DNA of 8,989 bases from Candidatus Poribacteria bacterium. GTDB taxonomy: Bacteria; Poribacteria; WGA-4E; WGA-3G. A program made the position numbers and the translations under genes. This document shows, piece by piece, positions 7,100 through 8,989 of this stretch (positions within the stretch are counted from its first letter, which is position 1; each line of letters begins with the position of its first letter). The stretch spans positions 1 to 8,989 of the forward strand of contig VXXH01000301.1 in NCBI GenBank assembly GCA_009835515.1. The letters are read 5' to 3'. The notes under the pieces were generated by a model. That model was not told the origin of the DNA, did not search any database, and worked only from the letters and a program-made list of their open reading frames with translations.

Positions 7100-7196
7100 T
7101 GAGAACTGACCCTTTGCGAAAAGTAGTGGACCTCTTAGGCGGCTCTAAAACCGGCGAAATATGATAAATCCGCGCTTTAGACGACAAGGGTTCTCA
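7100..7196. mobile_element. Possible MITE-like segment bounded by inverted repeats
   Basis: TGAGAAC (7100-7106) is mirrored by GTTCTCA (7190-7196). Just inside, CCCTT (7110-7114) pairs with AAGGG (7187-7191) if about four bases are bulged. The segment fills the gap between the convergent genes and its right arm overlaps the TGA stop of the DUF433 gene. No transposase or clear target-site duplication is seen. A long-range hairpin acting as a bidirectional terminator is the alternative; neither side has a clear T-tract. Confidence 0.3.
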
Positions 7197-7574
7197 CACC
7201 GCGGGGTCTGCTGACGCTGGTTGCGGCATCATGGGGTACTTTCCTTCGGCGATCAGTTTTTGTCGAGCTGCTTCTAAGCGTTCTTCCCAATTAATCAGTG
7301 TAGGGGTTCTGCCATACGCCTCTATCAGTTTTCCAGCTTCTTCATCCATAAGCCTCTCACGTTCAAGATAGACCTCTACTTCCGGTTTGTTGGTAAGGTA
7401 ATAGAGGATAGTCGCGTAGATTTTCTCCAGGGACAAAGTCGGGAAGCGGCGGTGGAGTTCTTCAACTCCCTTCCCTTCTCGATACTTATTTAGCACGTGT
7501 TGAATAGCAATGCGATGCCCTTTGATGCGTATGTCAATTTCGCTATTGAAGTCGAAGTAGTCTTGCAGTTCCAT
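7194..7574 (-). CDS. DUF433 family protein (second of tandem pair)
   Basis: The product is 126 aa. Residues about 13-70 match the DUF433 pattern: IRIKGHRI (15-22), a helix with EGKGVEEL, FPTLSLEKIYATILYYL (44-60) and a following NK-EV-YL. DUF433 proteins are small winged-helix-like proteins, often antitoxins paired with a PIN-like toxin. No toxin gene is adjacent here: the downstream neighbour is the convergent LRR gene. The C-terminal half is charged and helical, ending in a proline/alanine-rich tail. The ATG has a good Shine-Dalgarno sequence (AAGAGGT on the minus strand, 7580-7586). It lies 34 bp after the other DUF433 gene, with no promoter visible between, so co-transcription is likely. 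By hand alignment 42 of the first 70 residues are identical to that paralogue. Function beyond the family label is unknown. Confidence 0.85.
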   Translation of the reverse strand: MELQDYFDFNSEIDIRIKGHRIAIQHVLNKYREGKGVEELHRRFPTLSLEKIYATILYYLTNKPEVEVYLERERLMDEEAGKLIEAYGRTPTLINWEERLEAARQKLIAEGKYPMMPQPASADPAV

Positions 7575-7608
7575 GCTTTACCTCTTTTTTAGGGTAGATA
7601 TTGTGCCC

Positions 7609-7977
7609 TCATGCAGGTTCATTCCAAAGCGGGTTGAACTTTCCCGAAGTAATCTGTTTTGCCTGCTTTTTTCGGAGGTATTCTCGCTCTTCAACGAATA
7701 GAAGCGTTGCCCCCTGGGTTCGCTGCCATTCCTTTTCTGATTTTCTTTTTTCTTCCCGCACTCGTGCTAAGTAAGCCTCCACCTCGGTTTTGTTCGCCTC
7801 ATAGTAGAGGAGCGTGGCGTAGATTTTCTCTAAGGGCAGTTTTGGGAAACAGCACAAGATTTCTTCGGGTTCTTTGCCTTGTAAGCGTTCTTCTAACACC
7901 TCGTCAATATAGATGCGGTGCCCCTTGATGCGGATACTGGTTTCATCAATAAACTCAAAATAGTCTTGCACATCCAT
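7609..7977 (-). CDS. DUF433 family protein (first of tandem pair)
   Basis: The product is 122 aa with a DUF433-like domain at about 13-70: IRIKGHRIYID (15-25), GKEPEEI, then FPKLPLEKIYATLLYYE (44-60) and NKTEVEAYL. The remainder is lysine/glutamate-rich and probably helical. Two adjacent cysteines (42-43), absent from the paralogue, precede the FPKL motif. The start ATG has AAGGAG (minus strand, 7985-7990) 7 bases upstream. It is the promoter-proximal gene of the pair, directly behind a strong promoter at 7997-8025. A DNA-binding or antitoxin-like role is a family-based guess; no toxin partner is visible. Confidence 0.85.
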   Translation of the reverse strand: MDVQDYFEFIDETSIRIKGHRIYIDEVLEERLQGKEPEEILCCFPKLPLEKIYATLLYYEANKTEVEAYLARVREEKRKSEKEWQRTQGATLLFVEEREYLRKKQAKQITSGKFNPLWNEPA

Positions 7978-7996
7978 CTTCTATCTCCTTACCTTC

Positions 7997-8025
7997 AGTT
8001 TAACACAAATAGCGAAAGATGTCAA
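7997..8025 (-). promoter_or_regulatory. Sigma70-type promoter of the DUF433 pair
   Basis: On the minus strand, a perfect -35 TTGACA (8020-8025) is followed by a 17-bp spacer and -10 TAAACT (7997-8002), with TG one base upstream of the -10 (extended -10). It lies in the 51-bp gap after the transducer-like gene. The expected start near 7990 would give a leader of only about 13 bases, beginning at the Shine-Dalgarno sequence. The DUF433 pair can therefore be expressed independently of the genes upstream. Confidence 0.75.
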
Positions 8026-8028
8026 ATA

Positions 8029-8736
8029 TTACACCGGGCACCACGCCATAACGGTTCCGAAACTGGCAAACACGCTGTTTTCGCCGCTTGTCAGGATACG
8101 CGACCCTTGCACGACAACCCGTGCATCACGACTTGTGATTTTGTAACTGACGGGGGCATCTTTGGCAATTAGCGGTTCGCCGTTTTCGTCCTTGAGTTTA
8201 TCGAGTCGGTAATGCACTGAACGATGCGCTGGTACGTCAAACTCACAGGAGACGTTCTCCAGCGTAATATCTTCGTAAAGTACCTCTAAGAGACAACGGG
8301 TGTTTATATCGGCAGTGTTGGAGATACAGATGGATTCGTGCGAGAAATAGCCGCCGCCGTGCTGTTCCCACGCCTGCTCCGCTGGGGTCAACGCTGCCAT
8401 GTAGCCATCAGGAATAACCCAAACATAAGCCCCATCACCCTCTGAACTATAGGCTTTGAGAGCATCCGCTATCGCCTCGGGATTGTCAGCCACTTGGTCC
8501 AGTGAGATTACAAGAAATCGGGAGTATGTTTCTATTCCCTTTACTGATAGAGTATGTTTTAACTCGCCTCTCACGTTCAGGCATACTGTGTTATCTCCGA
8601 ACATCGTGAGGGAATTTACGCCTTGCGATATGAGCCAATCCCCAAGGGTCTCATTCAGGAGTGTTGTTAAGGTTTCAAGCGAGATGTCTTGTAGTTTATA
8701 CGCTTCAACCGTTGTAAGTAATGTTCCAAAATTCAT
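8029..8736 (-). CDS. Sensory rhodopsin transducer-like protein with N-terminal extension
   Basis: The product is 235 aa. The C-terminal part (about 104-233) has the pattern of the Anabaena sensory rhodopsin transducer family (ASRT, PF07100): VWVIPDGY (105-112), FSHESICISN (131-140), VPAHRSVHYRLDKL (168-181), then VVVQGSR (207-213) and a final ENSVFASFGTVMAW. ASRT itself is a soluble beta-sandwich tetramer of about 125 aa that couples to a microbial rhodopsin. Many family members occur without a rhodopsin, and their role is unclear. The first 100 residues are an extra region I do not recognise. The start at 8736 is chosen because AGAGGA lies just upstream; an in-frame ATG at 8760 has no such site and would overlap the preceding gene. 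It lies 11 bp after that gene, so probably in one operon. No signal peptide is seen; cytoplasmic location is inferred. Confidence 0.75.
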   Translation of the reverse strand: MNFGTLLTTVEAYKLQDISLETLTTLLNETLGDWLISQGVNSLTMFGDNTVCLNVRGELKHTLSVKGIETYSRFLVISLDQVADNPEAIADALKAYSSEGDGAYVWVIPDGYMAALTPAEQAWEQHGGGYFSHESICISNTADINTRCLLEVLYEDITLENVSCEFDVPAHRSVHYRLDKLKDENGEPLIAKDAPVSYKITSRDARVVVQGSRILTSGENSVFASFGTVMAWCPV

Positions 8737-8747
8737 AATTTCCTCTA

Positions 8748-8989
8748 CTAAACCATCCATCGTTCGCCAATACCGAGCAGTGCCATCAGTGCCTGCAAAA
8801 GCACACTCTCAGCATCAGGTCCGATAAACTGTCGATGTGTATCAATATAGGTGCCATAATCGGCAGCCCACTCCCGAAAATAGGTCTGGTATTCCCAGCC
8901 GTCAGCAGTGTGTTGAAAAACCGACCGATCTGGGTAGGGGAGTTTCTCTGTTAAGAGTTGCTGGAGTTGTTGGGATGTCGGTATCCACA
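8748..8989 (-). CDS. Unknown protein, C-terminal fragment (runs off the window)
   Basis: An open frame enters from the right edge (first full codon at 8987-8985) and ends at TAG (8748-8750), giving 79 residues: it opens WIPTSQQLQQLL, has an aromatic middle (DGWEYQTYFREWAADYGTY) and ends ALMALLGIGERWMV. The other two minus-strand frames hit stops within this stretch. The stop lies 11 bp before the start of the transducer-like gene, as in a tight operon, and the frame shows no interruption. I do not recognise the family; the N-terminus lies outside the window. Confidence 0.6.
   Translation of the reverse strand, partial: WIPTSQQLQQLLTEKLPYPDRSVFQHTADGWEYQTYFREWAADYGTYIDTHRQFIGPDAESVLLQALMALLGIGERWMV

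Noticed and set aside
7659..8172. Plus-strand open frames opposite the DUF433 and transducer-like genes
   Set aside because: They overlap confident minus-strand genes that have ribosome binding sites and family motifs; the products are unlike known proteins.
8737..8760. Upstream ATG start for the transducer-like gene at 8760
   Set aside because: It has no ribosome binding site and overlaps the end of the preceding gene; the ATG at 8736 has AGAGGA just upstream.
8456..8827. Plus-strand open frame of 123 codons near the right edge
   Set aside because: It lies antisense to the transducer-like gene and the partial gene, and has no domain or ribosome binding site of note.

Overview
The window most likely comes from a Candidatus Poribacteria genome or a close relative (sponge-associated or marine, Planctomycetes-Verrucomicrobia-Chlamydiae-like). 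The main clue is the shared C-terminus of the two large secreted proteins: a linker, then NYPNPFNPETWIPY, an FlgD/T9SS-like Ig fold and a TRKMLIRK tail. From memory this form is characteristic of Poribacteria. The planctomycete-type cytochrome c domain, internalin-type LRRs with ISDLSPLAGL repeats, dockerins and small DUF433 genes fit the same assignment. This is an inference from sequence style; no database search was possible.

Plus strand, 1-7095: two large genes in tandem encode secreted, modular, probably surface-attached proteins. The first (140-2293, 717 aa, TTG start) has a signal peptide, about 11 LRRs, a beta-sandwich-like module, a dockerin and a C-terminal sorting-type domain. The second (2434-7095, 1553 aa) has a signal peptide, a planctomycete-type cytochrome c domain with CLLCH, an unrecognised region ending in a second heme motif (CIGCH), about 12 LRRs, the same sandwich module, two cohesin domains, a dockerin and the same C-terminus. 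The two are paralogous from the LRR cap onward. The second adds a heme-bearing front end and a cohesin pair. The 140-bp gap between them holds a likely terminator at the end of the first gene and a structured palindromic element just before the ribosome binding site of the second.

Minus strand, 7194-8989: the genes converge on the large pair. Reading leftward from the window edge these are a truncated gene of unknown function (8748-8989), a gene for a 235-aa protein whose C-terminal half resembles the Anabaena sensory rhodopsin transducer family (8029-8736), and two tandem DUF433 paralogues (7609-7977 and 7194-7574). A strong sigma70-type promoter (TTGACA, 17 bp, TAAACT with an extended -10 TG) sits between the transducer-like gene and the DUF433 pair. 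Between the convergent blocks is a segment of about 97 bp bounded by short inverted repeats, possibly a small non-autonomous element.

Working picture: the two LRR proteins may be exported, anchored by their C-termini and joined through cohesin-dockerin contacts, with one of them carrying two c-type hemes to the surface. The minus-strand genes look like an unrelated regulatory or accessory cluster. No RNA genes, CRISPR arrays, transposases or phage genes were recognised.
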